A stretch of 64,000 nucleotides of DNA from Gynuella sp050296195 (GCF_050296195.1 NZ_JBNKRB010000039.1), one strand, 5' to 3'. Shown: positions 17,143 to 26,959, counted from the first letter of the stretch. Notes: generated by a model not told the origin, from the sequence alone. Numbers and translations are program-made.

Positions 17143-19029
17143 TCACAATTCTATTTCCACCAGATTTTTATTGATAAACAAGACATCAACATCCCAGGTT
17201 TCATTATTTCCATGAGTTGCAAAATCTGCCCTGATATACCAGACACCATTGACGTCATAGGGATACAGCCGGATGATATCTACAGTTCCTTTTTCATTGA
17301 TGTCACCGTTTGTGGCAGCAAAACCGACGATGGCAGCAATGTATTCAGAGGTTTTTTTACCTGTATTATAGGTCACACTGTCACCCAGTTTTTTATATCG
17401 CTTATAGATAAAAGGCTTGTGCCCCGCGATGGTAAAACCAGTACCGGTATTGAGTTTGCCGCTGGTATTTATGTCACCAGCAACATCCAGCTTGCTGGTT
17501 GGATTACCAGTACCAACACCCAGTTTCCCGGTGCCTCCTTTCAGGATCATTTGCTGCTTTTCCTGACCACGGGCACCGCTGTAAAATTCAATATCGGAGG
17601 TATTCGAATGTCCTCTCAACAGTACCCTGGTAGCCTGCTTACTATTTTCATCTGCAGTGGTTAACTCCATGGTGGCTTCACCACCTACTTGTGATTGGGT
17701 AATACTGATAGGATAGTGATTCAGATTTTTGCGTAGAGTAAGAAGATGCTGTGTTGGTTCCATACCGATACCCACCCGAGCGCCCAGGGCAAAATCTCCA
17801 GCCTGACCAAGTACCATAGAGTCTTCACATTCATTTGCCTCACAACCAAACAAACGGATCTGTGATTGATGGCACTGCCAGGTGCCGGAACCTTTGTTAC
17901 TGGCCCGACATGCATACACGGTAAAAGTGGAAAGCTTGCAACCGGCTACACCACCACCGTTCACCGCCAGGCTATGATAAATATGGTGTGCTTCGATATG
18001 TGTGGCGGAAACACCATATATAGCCCCACCATTTCTACTACCTTGATGGTTAACAAGCTTATTGTTTAGCTGACATTGACGGACATTTTCCAAATAAACG
18101 GCTGCCCCGTTATTGGCGCTAATAAAATCGCCTCCCAGGTCGTCGACTCCGCCACGTCCGTCAAAACTCCACCCGGAAAAATGAACACCGGTCAGTGGCG
18201 ATTCGGCTTCTCCGAGCAATTTGATTTGTACCTCATGGGACCCTTTAACAACCACTGTATCCTCTGCATTAAAACCGATGATACTGACGTTGTTTTTCAC
18301 CACGATACTGTTTTTCAATACGTAGGCCGGACGACCATTAAATGTGTGATGAACACCGTCCCCCATACCTCCAAGTGCGCCGGCAGACAGGTCAGGAACC
18401 TGGTTCTCATCATCAGGATCCAGCGCAGGTAGTTCGGGCAATTGAACAGGGCTCAGCACGATGGTCAGGTTTTCCGCGATTTCGGTATCGGCGCCACGGT
18501 TAAAGATCAAATCAAATTCAGCCTGAGTATGAATTTTGACGGTCTGCTTACCTACCAGAAGATTGTCCCGTGCCACTGGCATGGACAACGGATGCTCGCG
18601 GTCAATAATGATACTCTCTGCCTCTGTTCCGGTGAGAACCAGATCAAATGCCAGGACAAAGTCTGTACCGTAGATTTTCTCGGCCAGCTTTTTTTCCTCA
18701 GAGGCATAAACCGCAAACAACACACCATTTTCCAGAAAGAAGCCTATTTCATAGATAGGATAAATATCCGGAATATCGTTGCCTTCATCACTTATCGTGG
18801 ACGTCAGATAAAGCTGATTCTGTTGGGTACCGACCAACTCACCACCTTCAACGAAACTGCGTTGAATTTCATGTTTCAATGCTGTCATGTCACGGCTGGC
18901 GGTATAGGGTCCATCACCACCATCCCCCACGCCAACATGCGTTATTTTGGCTCTGATGCCGCGATTTTTAGCATCGATCAAAGCAGTAATGCCGGCATCC
19001 GTTATGACAGGTTTTAAGTTCATGCTCAT
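17143..19029 (-). CDS. Tail fibre/collar protein (DUF3751 N-terminus)
   Basis: The 628-residue protein starts with the phage tail-collar fibre domain (LKPVITDAGITALIDAKNRG, then AKITHVGVGDGG) that attaches to gpI at the baseplate. The middle is beta-rich and resembles a right-handed helix (GAIYGVSATHIEAHHIYHSL). The region from about 420 has VGIGMEPTQHLLTLRKN and GKLGVGTGNPTSKLDVAGDI, the repeats common just before fibre tips. The last 110 residues are a receptor-binding candidate with no family I recognise. There is no separate chaperone gene next to it and no sign of invertible or diversity-generating repeats. Confidence 0.85.
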   Translation of the reverse strand: MSMNLKPVITDAGITALIDAKNRGIRAKITHVGVGDGGDGPYTASRDMTALKHEIQRSFVEGGELVGTQQNQLYLTSTISDEGNDIPDIYPIYEIGFFLENGVLFAVYASEEKKLAEKIYGTDFVLAFDLVLTGTEAESIIIDREHPLSMPVARDNLLVGKQTVKIHTQAEFDLIFNRGADTEIAENLTIVLSPVQLPELPALDPDDENQVPDLSAGALGGMGDGVHHTFNGRPAYVLKNSIVVKNNVSIIGFNAEDTVVVKGSHEVQIKLLGEAESPLTGVHFSGWSFDGRGGVDDLGGDFISANNGAAVYLENVRQCQLNNKLVNHQGSRNGGAIYGVSATHIEAHHIYHSLAVNGGGVAGCKLSTFTVYACRASNKGSGTWQCHQSQIRLFGCEANECEDSMVLGQAGDFALGARVGIGMEPTQHLLTLRKNLNHYPISITQSQVGGEATMELTTADENSKQATRVLLRGHSNTSDIEFYSGARGQEKQQMILKGGTGKLGVGTGNPTSKLDVAGDINTSGKLNTGTGFTIAGHKPFIYKRYKKLGDSVTYNTGKKTSEYIAAIVGFAATNGDINEKGTVDIIRLYPYDVNGVWYIRADFATHGNNETWDVDVLFINKNLVEIEL

Positions 19030-19030
19030 A

Positions 19031-20008
19031 TCATTGTTCCAGAACGTTTGTATCTAATGTAGGTGGCTGTGATGGTAATGTGGCAGACATGCTAAAGCGC
19101 TTATAACTGACCGCCTGCGTCGCTGCCGCCATTTGCAAAGCACTGGTCTGCACGGTACTGATGGTAAAGTTGTAATGACTGCGTACCGGTTTTACGGCAT
19201 CGATCACTTCCCGCAATTTGCTGTTGAACGCAGCACTACCGAGTCCCAGCATGTTGTTATTGATCAACAGGTCCAACTGGAAGGTGTGTGGCGCACCCGG
19301 CGGACTTTGTTGCCACCACTCCGTTAATGTCACGTTAGCATCGGTAAAGCTGTTCAAAGCCTGCTGCACGGCAGCACGAGTGCCTTTATGTTTGTGCACG
19401 AACGCAGAATTACTAATCAACTCACGGCGACGACGCGCCTCTTCCGCAGGGTCATCAGGGTTATCTGCCCAAGTGTCAACGGATACCGCCCACCCCAGCC
19501 ATGGTAATAGTTCGTCAGGACAGGTGGAGGAATTCCAGAGTGTATGGATATTGACCGGCAACTGACCCAGCCGTGCGGAGGTGGCAGCCAGATTGCGCTC
19601 AAGCGAAGTCGCAGAAGGCGGCATCAGATGCTCACGTGTCGTCAAATCGCGCCGCGCATAAAGGTATTCGCAGTCATTTACGTCACGCACAAACACCAAC
19701 AGACACATGGCCCCATCCGGGATATCGGTATTCGAAAACCTGTGCGTCAGTGGTGAAGTGGCACGAAAACGAACGAGACCCTCGACATCATTCTTTTTTA
19801 ATCCGCAAGCGGCAATCAAACTGTTACGAATCAGTTTTCGATTGGTTGCATCCCCCCAATGTATTTCGTAACTGACCAGATCATCCCGATGCGTTGAAAA
19901 ATCTACATAAACACGACCGCTCAGAGATCTGCTGCTACCAGTCCCCAGCGGTTGTTCATTAATAAACTGCAGTGCACTGGTACTGGGATTCAACAATTTA
20001 GTGACCAT
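19031..20008 (-). CDS. Baseplate wedge protein gpI with an added N-terminal domain
   Basis: The 325-residue protein has a gpI core from about residue 130 (PPSATSLERNLAATSARLGQ, then LLPWLGWAVSVDTW and RELISNSAFVHKHKGTRAA) that matches P2 tail protein I. P2 gpI is about 176 residues, so roughly 125 residues are extra at the N-terminus. They contain VSYEIHWGDATNRKL and MCLLVFVRDVNDCEYLYAR, resembling the C-terminal addition of the upstream gpJ. The fibre gene overlaps its end by a few bases. Confidence 0.87.
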   Translation of the reverse strand: MVTKLLNPSTSALQFINEQPLGTGSSRSLSGRVYVDFSTHRDDLVSYEIHWGDATNRKLIRNSLIAACGLKKNDVEGLVRFRATSPLTHRFSNTDIPDGAMCLLVFVRDVNDCEYLYARRDLTTREHLMPPSATSLERNLAATSARLGQLPVNIHTLWNSSTCPDELLPWLGWAVSVDTWADNPDDPAEEARRRRELISNSAFVHKHKGTRAAVQQALNSFTDANVTLTEWWQQSPPGAPHTFQLDLLINNNMLGLGSAAFNSKLREVIDAVKPVRSHYNFTISTVQTSALQMAAATQAVSYKRFSMSATLPSQPPTLDTNVLEQ

Positions 20009-20035
20009 GGTTCTGTCCTTCTTACAAATGGCGGG

Positions 20036-21427
20036 TTAAATCTCAACACTGACGCCATACAACATCTCGCCATACTCATTAACACTAAAGGCCAGCAGGT
20101 GTGTGGCTTCCTTCGGTGTCGGTTGTCCGGCAATGTTGAATGACAGTGGTTCATCCTTAGAAAACACCACCAGAGGTGGCAGCTCATAAGTGATCCTCAC
20201 ATCTGTCTGCAGATTTTTAAGTGCTTCACTGATTGCAGTAATGGTTTTACCGGTTTGCTGATAATCCCGGTCCTGCAAAAACACCATGCTGCCATCGAGG
20301 TTGGTCATCCACAGTTTTTCGGCATTGTCATGATCCAGGGTCACAGTATGCTGATCATCGAACTGATAGGCCTTGGCACTGAGAGGAAGCTTGCGGGTAT
20401 TGTTGCCGCCCCAATAAACGGCATAATGGGAGATATCCATTTCTTTTTCTTCTGGAACCACGCGCAATACGGTTACAGTGCCCGTGGTTTTGTCAAACTG
20501 AATACCGGAAGGCATGACAGTCGGCATACTGGTCGCTTGTTGAGTCCATTTGATATCTTCCCTGATCGTACCGACCGCCACCTGGTCGCGCGCGATCAGA
20601 ACATCACTGACAGGCTCATGCAAAATGACATTCTGCACGCCATTTTGATAAAGCGCGGATATCAGTCCGGCACGGGTAATATCCGCCCCCAGGCGATGGT
20701 GTGATTCCATAAAAGCGAGCACAGCCTCTTTAGCAGCTTTTCTCACTTCTTCACCACCCACTCCCGGCAACAGCACCAGACTGGCATCCACCTGATAAGG
20801 CACGATTTCGGCCGATTTAACCTTGACCCAATCGGTCAATGGCCGAATCTCGTCCGCGTTGACAGCATCTTCCACCAATCGGATCAATTCACCGGATGCG
20901 GTACCACTGCCCTCACGACTGAGTACGCAAATTTCCACTTCTCCAGGACGTTCTGAATAAACAGCTACATCCTTAACATCTTCTGACGCCGAGCTTGCAT
21001 GAAACAGATACGCTCCTTCTGACCCGGCGGTAGAAAAACCTTCAAATGCCAACTGCGTACGAGTCCTCAGGCGATCATCGTCCTCATATTCCGGTTGCTC
21101 CCCGGCAGCCACCGCCTCGTGATTGAGTAAATGCCGTTGAACATTCACCAGTGCCGCAAGGTTATCAAGATTACTGCCTGTGGCAGTGGCCAACATGACG
21201 CCGCGGGCAGATTCGTTAATACGCTGACGAAGATGCAACTCACGATAAGCCATGACCTGCAACAGTTTACTAATGGGATCACTCTCCAACAGACTGTCTA
21301 CATCCAGCTCAGGCGCAATCATTTGCAACTCGTTTCGGGTAGCGGCCAATATGGTTTCGTAGCTCAACTCCTCTACCAGATCAGGTGGCGGGAGTTTGGA
21401 TAAATCAATACTGGTAAATGTGCTCAT
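20036..21427 (-). CDS. Baseplate wedge protein gpJ with an added C-terminal domain
   Basis: The 463-residue protein matches baseplate J proteins (P2 gpJ, Mu gp47): YRELHLRQRINESARGVMLA, ATGSNLDNLAALVNV, and an acidic mid-region with VAVYSERPGEVEICVLSREG. P2 gpJ is about 300 residues; here about 150 more residues follow the core. They contain ISHYAVYWGGNNTRKLPL and ATHLLAFSVNEYGEMLYG, a beta-sandwich-like decoration. It sits between gpV and gpI in the normal P2 order. Confidence 0.9.
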   Translation of the reverse strand: MSTFTSIDLSKLPPPDLVEELSYETILAATRNELQMIAPELDVDSLLESDPISKLLQVMAYRELHLRQRINESARGVMLATATGSNLDNLAALVNVQRHLLNHEAVAAGEQPEYEDDDRLRTRTQLAFEGFSTAGSEGAYLFHASSASEDVKDVAVYSERPGEVEICVLSREGSGTASGELIRLVEDAVNADEIRPLTDWVKVKSAEIVPYQVDASLVLLPGVGGEEVRKAAKEAVLAFMESHHRLGADITRAGLISALYQNGVQNVILHEPVSDVLIARDQVAVGTIREDIKWTQQATSMPTVMPSGIQFDKTTGTVTVLRVVPEEKEMDISHYAVYWGGNNTRKLPLSAKAYQFDDQHTVTLDHDNAEKLWMTNLDGSMVFLQDRDYQQTGKTITAISEALKNLQTDVRITYELPPLVVFSKDEPLSFNIAGQPTPKEATHLLAFSVNEYGEMLYGVSVEI

Positions 21428-21627
21428 AAGTTCACCTTCCCAAGTTCTGACACACTGAAATAGCGTCTGTTTGTGATAGCAGTGTTCAACAGAAAACTGA
21501 TGTGATGATCAAGTGCACACGAGTACACACTGCCATATCCATTTTTTGTATTCATAAATGGCCCTTCCTGCAGATTACAAAAACCGGGTCAATGTATTCA
21601 CGAATTGATTCAGACCGCACAGATTGT

Positions 21628-22305
21628 TCAATCCTCAGTGACATCCAGAGTTCCAATAATCGTCACCTTACCTTCAATGACGACACGTTCTTCATTTCCT
21701 TTTTTCTCGATTGTTATGTGGGTGGCACCTACCGTCATCCGGACAAATTCATCCGCTACACAGGAAATACTGACAGAGGCTTCAGCTTCCGGCGCACTTT
21801 TCAGAGCCACCTCCAGCTGATGCTTGTGACGGTCATAACTGATACTCGTGCCATCTTTGTAAAGCCGGGTATGAAGATCGCTGCCCTCTGCCCCAAGCGT
21901 ATTCAATGGGGCGGGATAATCCGCACGCGGCTCGACACCATTTGCGCCTGATGCAAACGTCAGCGCTCCGCGATAAATGGAACCGACGATGACTCCCAAT
22001 ACCAGATTGCCGGAAGGTGCAACGACCAACACCTGCTCATCGATGTCCGGCACCCACCACTCGCCATCATAACCAGCTCGCGCATTCAGCCAGGGCATCC
22101 AGTTACGGGTGTAGCTGCCCGGCGTGTCTCCACCAACCTGCACCAGTATCCGGGGGATATCTTCGGGTGCCGCGGCATCCTCGGGCCCGGGTCTGACCAC
22201 GCGTCCATACATCACCATCCCACCAAACATATTGGTGTGCTGATCAAGTTTGGATCTCATCGCCACATCTCCGCCAGGTTGGTCTGACGAATGATTAACA
22301 GTCAT
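21628..22305 (-). CDS. Baseplate spike protein gpV
   Basis: The 225-residue protein matches phage baseplate assembly protein V. The OB-fold part contains MVMYGRVVRPGPEDAA, IPRILVQVGGDTPG and WWVPDIDEQVLVVAPSGNLV. The C-terminal third has beta-helix-like periodicity (VRMTVGATHITIEKK, VVIEGKVTIIGTLDV) and would form the needle of the spike. It lacks the long extension of VgrG proteins. In P2 the order is V then W; here W comes first. Confidence 0.9.
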   Translation of the reverse strand: MTVNHSSDQPGGDVAMRSKLDQHTNMFGGMVMYGRVVRPGPEDAAAPEDIPRILVQVGGDTPGSYTRNWMPWLNARAGYDGEWWVPDIDEQVLVVAPSGNLVLGVIVGSIYRGALTFASGANGVEPRADYPAPLNTLGAEGSDLHTRLYKDGTSISYDRHKHQLEVALKSAPEAEASVSISCVADEFVRMTVGATHITIEKKGNEERVVIEGKVTIIGTLDVTED

Positions 22306-22324
22306 AAATAGACCTTATAAAGAG

Positions 22325-22663
22325 TTACTTAACCGTAATGTTTTCCAATCGCACAGCCCGGCTGTCCGGCACATAAAAGCCTTCAATCGTAATATTCAAT
22401 TCGCCGTCATTCAGACCACTCACCAATACCCGATTGAGCCTAAGTCTCGGCTCGTAGTTTCCCAGGGCTTCAACCACCGCCGCCTGAAGCTGAGGAATCA
22501 GCGCTGCGTTTACAGGGTTATCCAGCAACTGCATGATGCGCGACCCATAATTGCGGCGCATAACCCGACTGCCTACTGGAGTCGCCAGGATGTCCTGTAC
22601 GGATTGCCGCAGATGCTCAAGGCCTTCGATCGGTTTCCCTGTCTGAGCATTCATACCTTTCAT
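22325..22663 (-). CDS. Baseplate wedge protein gpW / gp25-like
   Basis: About 112 residues. LEHLRQSVQDILATPVGSRV followed by MRRNYGSRIMQLLDNPVN is the classic gp25/gpW signature, and this family is a core baseplate component in phages, eCIS and type VI secretion. It is the first gene of the minus-strand injection operon. The start at 22663 is preferred because GGGAG lies upstream at normal spacing. Confidence 0.9.
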   Translation of the reverse strand: MKGMNAQTGKPIEGLEHLRQSVQDILATPVGSRVMRRNYGSRIMQLLDNPVNAALIPQLQAAVVEALGNYEPRLRLNRVLVSGLNDGELNITIEGFYVPDSRAVRLENITVK

Positions 22664-22733
22664 GCAATGTACTCCCGGTAACAATGAAAATGCGGTACCA
22701 CCAAAGGCCGTACCGCAAAGGTTATTTTTGGAA

Positions 22734-23159
22734 TTACTTTCCGAATTTCAGCGCATACCAGACATCACCAACACCATGGCCATTGATATCTCCTGCTTGA
22801 CGATCACCTACCCAGGTATAAAGCGGTTGGTTTTTATAAGCCCACTGATAAGTGCCATCTTTGCGTTCAATAACACTGAACTCCCCCCAGGTTTTGGCAT
22901 TCTTTTTGGCTGCGAAGGGTGGCCAGTTCGCCGCACAACCGTCATAACAGTTGGATGTCCCTACACTATCTTTGGCAAAGGTGTACAACGTCATCCCTTT
23001 AGCGGTGGCGAATACCTTGCCAATTGAGCTATCTGCCTGCATAACAACGGATGCAGGCTTGCTGCTACTGCCGTAAGAATCGGCATACGTGTTGCTGGCG
23101 CAGGAATTGAAGAGAAGTGCAGAGATAACGAGCGCCGCTTTAAGGTAAGCAGAATTCAT
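22734..23159 (-). CDS. Secreted lipoprotein-like protein with COG4315 repeat
   Basis: About 141 residues from the ATG at 23159, which starts a clear signal sequence (MNSAYLKAALVISALLFNSC); the Cys may be lipidated although NSC is an atypical lipobox. The mature part has the paired motifs GMTLYTFAKDSVGTSNCYDG with WPPF, and QPLYTWVGDRQAGDINGHG, of the predicted-lipoprotein family COG4315. The function of that family is not established. It lies upstream of the injection operon on the same strand, but its content gives no link to it. Confidence 0.8.
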   Translation of the reverse strand: MNSAYLKAALVISALLFNSCASNTYADSYGSSSKPASVVMQADSSIGKVFATAKGMTLYTFAKDSVGTSNCYDGCAANWPPFAAKKNAKTWGEFSVIERKDGTYQWAYKNQPLYTWVGDRQAGDINGHGVGDVWYALKFGK

Positions 23160-23637
23160 AATATGTCCTTTTATGTTTTTGCTTTGATTTCTACTTAACG
23201 AAGCGACACTCGTGTTTGGATGCAAAAAAAAAATATTTTTTTAAAGAGCTGATCAGAAACAGATAAAACCCCCTGCCCGATACCATGTCCATGGGCCACA
23301 AACGCACCATCAGCCCTTATGCACAAGTCACAAGAATGGGTTATCTTTCAGGTCACAAAATTGACAAGACCCAAACACGTCAGCGACGGACATTTGTTTT
23401 GCCGTCAGAATGCATCTGTGATTCAATGTTTTTGCGCCGAAACAATAAAAACCCGGCACAACCTCATTAATCCAATCAGAGACGGCCGTGATGGTGCTCA
23501 TTTCCCAGCCGGCAACACTGATAATCTGCAATGCCAAATCATTGATCTTCGGTTGGAGACATTTGATCTTCACACTGACGTTAAGCCACTGAAGCGTTAA
23601 AACACGACAAAGAATGCATACACACGAGTACTGAGCG
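23160..23637. other. Intergenic region between lipoprotein and yicI
   Basis: About 480 bp between divergent genes. It has A/T-rich tracts near 23226-23245 that fit promoters of the two flanking genes. Open frames inside are short, overlap on both strands and show no family resemblance. No repeat or clear operator is seen. Confidence 0.5.
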
Positions 23638-25908
23638 ATGAAATTTACCGATGGTCACTGGCTGACCCGCGAGGGTTACACCATCCACAGCGCCAAAACC
23701 GTTTACGATATAACCATCACCGAACAGCAGGTCACCGTTTACCTGCCCTGCAAGCCTATCCGGCACCGGGGCGATACCCTTGATGGACCCATGCTGACAC
23801 TTGAAATCAGCTCACCGGCCAGCGATGTGCTGCGGCTGCATTGCCGTCACTTTGACGACGGCCTGGTGCGTAACCCGGCGTTTACCGTTAATGACCGGCA
23901 CCACCCGATGACCACGCAGCAGGATGGTGACACGGTGTCCATCCACTCGGGTCAACTGCAACTGGTGATGCAAACGACACATCCATTTGCCATGGCTTTT
24001 TACGATAACGGCCGCCGCGTCACCGGCGGTGATGACAAAGCTCTGGCCTGGATTACCCATCAGCAACAGACATACATGCGCGCCCAGCTCGATATCGGCG
24101 TCGGCGAGCAGCTTTATGGTCTCGGTGAACGGTTCACTCCGTTTGTGAAAAACGGACAGGTGGTCGACTGCTGGAATCAAGATGGTGGTACCAGCACCGA
24201 GCAGTCATATAAAAATGTACCGTTTTACCTGAGCAGCAACGGTTATGGCGTGTTCGTCAATCATCCCGAGGCCGTCAGCTTTGAACTCGGTTCCGAAGTG
24301 GTCGCCAAAAACCAGTTCAGCGTGGCCGGTGAAAGCCTCGACTTTTACCTCATCAATGGCCCACACCCAAAAACGGTATTGGAACGTTATACTGATCTGA
24401 CCGGCCGGCCACCGCTGCCGCCGGCATGGACCTTCGGACTCTGGCTGACCACCTCATTCACCACCGACTACAACGAACAAACCGTGCAGCATTTTGTCGA
24501 TGGTATGTTGGATCGGGACATTCCCCTGTCAGTATTCCACTTCGACTGTTTCTGGATGAAAGGCATGCAATGGTGTGACTTTCAATGGGATACTGACAGC
24601 TTTCCAGACCCTCAAGGCATGCTCGCCCGATTACATGACAAGGGCCTGAAAGTGTGCGTCTGGATCAATCCGTATATCGCGCAGAAGTCACCGCTGTACC
24701 GTGAAGCGGTCGAGCACGGTTATCTGCTCAAACGGGCCGATGGCGGAGTCTGGCAATGGGATCTCTGGCAAGCAGGTATGGGCATCGTTGACTTTACCAA
24801 TCCCGCGGCCACTGACTGGTACTGCCGTAAACTTGAACCCCTGCTCGACATGGGCGTCGATTGCTTTAAAACCGATTTTGGAGAGCGTATTCCGACCGAT
24901 GTGGTCTATCACAACGGTGCCGATCCGCTACGCATGCACAACTATTATGCACAGCTCTACAACAAAACTGTGTTTCGCCTGTTGCAGCGCCACCGGGGCG
25001 AGCACGATGCCGCCGTGTTTGCCCGTTCAGCCACTGTCGGCGGTCAATGCTTTCCGATCCACTGGGGGGGCGATTGTTACGCCACTTACGAATCCATGGC
25101 CGAAAGCCTGCGCGGCGGCCTGTCGCTGACCGCTTCCGGCTTTGGCTACTGGAGTCACGATATCGGTGGATTCGAGCATACAGCCAGCCCGGATCTGTTC
25201 AAACGCTGGCTGGCCTTTGGCCTGCTGTCCAGCCATAGCCGCCTGCATGGTAGCTCGTCTTACCGGGTACCCTGGCTGTTCGACGAGGAAGCCGTCCAGG
25301 TAACCCGACATTTTACCCAGTTGAAACATCGGCTGATGCCTTATATCTATCAATGCTCGGTCACCAACCGCGACACCGGGATCCCGGTTATGCGCGCCAT
25401 GCACATAGAATTTCCCGATGACCCAACCTGCCTGACGCTGGATCGCCAATATATGCTGGGCAATGATTTACTGGTGGCACCGGTCTTCAGTGACGATGGT
25501 GATGTACAGTTTTACCTGCCGGCTGGAAAATGGACCCACCTGCTCGACGGTGAAATGCTGACCGGCCCAGGTTGGTACCGGCGGCGATATGACTACATGA
25601 GCCTCGGACTGTTTGCCCGTCCAGGCAGTCTTATTGCCTTTGGTCATCAGTCCGGGTCCGTCGTTTACGACTATGACGAACAACCACACCTACATCTGTA
25701 TTCCCTTGCGGACGGCGAAATCGCAATGACCATCGTACCGGACAAACAAGGCAGGGAGAGTGGTTGTATTCGTATTGAACGACAGGGAGAGCACCTGAAA
25801 CTGCAGTCCAGTCTGGTGAGTCATTACTCACTGACTATTCTTGACCATCAGGTGTCGATGGAGGAAGTAGAAATTACCGCAAAAACGACAACTCTGACGC
25901 TACTGTAG
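23638..25908 (+). CDS. yicI: GH31 alpha-xylosidase, YicI-like
   Basis: The 756-residue protein is close to E. coli YicI along its whole length. Shared motifs include GVGEQLYGLGERFTPFVKNG, DGGTSTEQSYKNVPFY, PPAWTFGLWLTTSFTT, FHFDCFWMKGMQWCDF and GVDCFKTDFGERIPTDV, where the Asp of KTDFGE is the nucleophile. The acid/base region is HWGGDCYATYESMAESLRGG. It lacks a signal peptide and should act in the cytoplasm, releasing xylose from the non-reducing end of xyloglucan oligosaccharides such as isoprimeverose. No transporter gene is next to it. It is convergent with iolG. Confidence 0.93.
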   Translation: MKFTDGHWLTREGYTIHSAKTVYDITITEQQVTVYLPCKPIRHRGDTLDGPMLTLEISSPASDVLRLHCRHFDDGLVRNPAFTVNDRHHPMTTQQDGDTVSIHSGQLQLVMQTTHPFAMAFYDNGRRVTGGDDKALAWITHQQQTYMRAQLDIGVGEQLYGLGERFTPFVKNGQVVDCWNQDGGTSTEQSYKNVPFYLSSNGYGVFVNHPEAVSFELGSEVVAKNQFSVAGESLDFYLINGPHPKTVLERYTDLTGRPPLPPAWTFGLWLTTSFTTDYNEQTVQHFVDGMLDRDIPLSVFHFDCFWMKGMQWCDFQWDTDSFPDPQGMLARLHDKGLKVCVWINPYIAQKSPLYREAVEHGYLLKRADGGVWQWDLWQAGMGIVDFTNPAATDWYCRKLEPLLDMGVDCFKTDFGERIPTDVVYHNGADPLRMHNYYAQLYNKTVFRLLQRHRGEHDAAVFARSATVGGQCFPIHWGGDCYATYESMAESLRGGLSLTASGFGYWSHDIGGFEHTASPDLFKRWLAFGLLSSHSRLHGSSSYRVPWLFDEEAVQVTRHFTQLKHRLMPYIYQCSVTNRDTGIPVMRAMHIEFPDDPTCLTLDRQYMLGNDLLVAPVFSDDGDVQFYLPAGKWTHLLDGEMLTGPGWYRRRYDYMSLGLFARPGSLIAFGHQSGSVVYDYDEQPHLHLYSLADGEIAMTIVPDKQGRESGCIRIERQGEHLKLQSSLVSHYSLTILDHQVSMEEVEITAKTTTLTLL

Positions 25909-25927
25909 CGTCAGAACAGGAAATCCC

Positions 25928-25957
25928 CGGGTAAGCAAACACTCACTTACCCGAAAA
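25928..25957. terminator. Bidirectional terminator between yicI and iolG
   Basis: CGGGTAAG (25928-25935) and CTTACCCG (25946-25953) form an 8-bp stem followed by AAAA, in the 58-bp gap between two convergent genes. It could serve both; the T-tract is better on the minus strand side only in part. Confidence 0.65.
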
Positions 25958-25966
25958 GCCCAATGA

Positions 25967-26959
25967 TTACCAGGCCGGTGCAACCGGTTGTCCGGTCTGC
26001 AGGGATTTGAATGCCGCTTCCGCCAATACCAAAGCGCGTTGGCCATCTTCAGCGGTTGGTTCAGGTGCTTTCTGCTCGCTCATGGCATCCATGAAATGAG
26101 CCCATTCCGCCACGTAAGATTCTGCATAACGTTCCAGGAAGAAATGTTGCGGCTTCTGCGATACCACACCATCGGCTGTGGATTTCACCAGACTGCTTTC
26201 AAGGATGTTATTCACATTCAACATGCCCTTGCTGCCATGAGCCTCGACACGCTGGTCATAACCATAAGCCGCCCGACGGCTGTTGGTAATCACCGCCATC
26301 TTGCCACTGGCACATTGAAGGGTAACCACCGCTGTATCGATATCACCGACAGCTTTGATGGCCGGATCCACCAGACTGGCAGCATGAGCAAAAACGCTCA
26401 CCGGATCTTCGCCGAGCAGAAACAACGCCATGTCAAAATCATGAATGGTCATATCACGGAACATACCTCCGGATACTTTCAGATACTCCGCCGGCGGCGC
26501 ACCTGGATCACGGGAATGAATAGTCAACAACTCAAGCTCACCGATATCACCAGCATCCAGACTACGCTTCAGGTGCGCAAAATTGGGGTCGAAACGGCGA
26601 TTAAAACCGACCATCATGGTGCCTTTGTGCTCATTCACCACGCTGACACACTGGCGTACCCGGTCAATACTCAGGTCGATCGGTTTTTCGCAAAAGACCG
26701 CCTTACCATTACGGCAGGCGATCTCGGTCAGGTCAGCATGGGTATTGGTTGCCGAGGCAATGACAACAACATCCACCTGCGGATTCGCCAGTACGGCATC
26801 CACCTCTGCCACCTGCGCATTGTATTTCTCTGCCAGCGCCTTGGCCGCATCAGCATTAATATCTGCCACAAACGTTAACTGGCTGTCAGGATGGAAGGCA
26901 ATATTACGCGCGTGTATCTGACCGATTCGGCCAGCGCCGATAAGAGCTACCGATAACAT
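25967..26959 (-). CDS. iolG: Inositol 2-dehydrogenase (Gfo/Idh/MocA family)
   Basis: About 330 residues from the ATG at 26959. The NAD-binding site is VALIGAGRIGQIHARNI. The EKP motif (FCEKPIDLS) carries the catalytic Lys, and GGMFRDMTIHDFDMALFLLG the catalytic Asp/His pair, as in myo-inositol dehydrogenase. It oxidises myo-inositol or a related polyol to the 2-keto form in the cytoplasm. No other iol genes are in the window, so a different sugar or polyol substrate is possible. It is divergent from the LacI-family gene at 27549, which may control it. Confidence 0.82.
   Translation of the reverse strand: MLSVALIGAGRIGQIHARNIAFHPDSQLTFVADINADAAKALAEKYNAQVAEVDAVLANPQVDVVVIASATNTHADLTEIACRNGKAVFCEKPIDLSIDRVRQCVSVVNEHKGTMMVGFNRRFDPNFAHLKRSLDAGDIGELELLTIHSRDPGAPPAEYLKVSGGMFRDMTIHDFDMALFLLGEDPVSVFAHAASLVDPAIKAVGDIDTAVVTLQCASGKMAVITNSRRAAYGYDQRVEAHGSKGMLNVNNILESSLVKSTADGVVSQKPQHFFLERYAESYVAEWAHFMDAMSEQKAPEPTAEDGQRALVLAEAAFKSLQTGQPVAPAW

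Noticed and set aside
17143..19029. Diversity-generating or invertible fibre region
   Set aside because: No reverse transcriptase, template repeat, recombinase or inverted half-genes are seen near the fibre gene.
5047..22663. Prophage
   Set aside because: No capsid, portal, terminase, integrase, lysis or replication gene is present, while an eCIS-type AAA ATPase, DUF4255 and DUF4157 cargo are.
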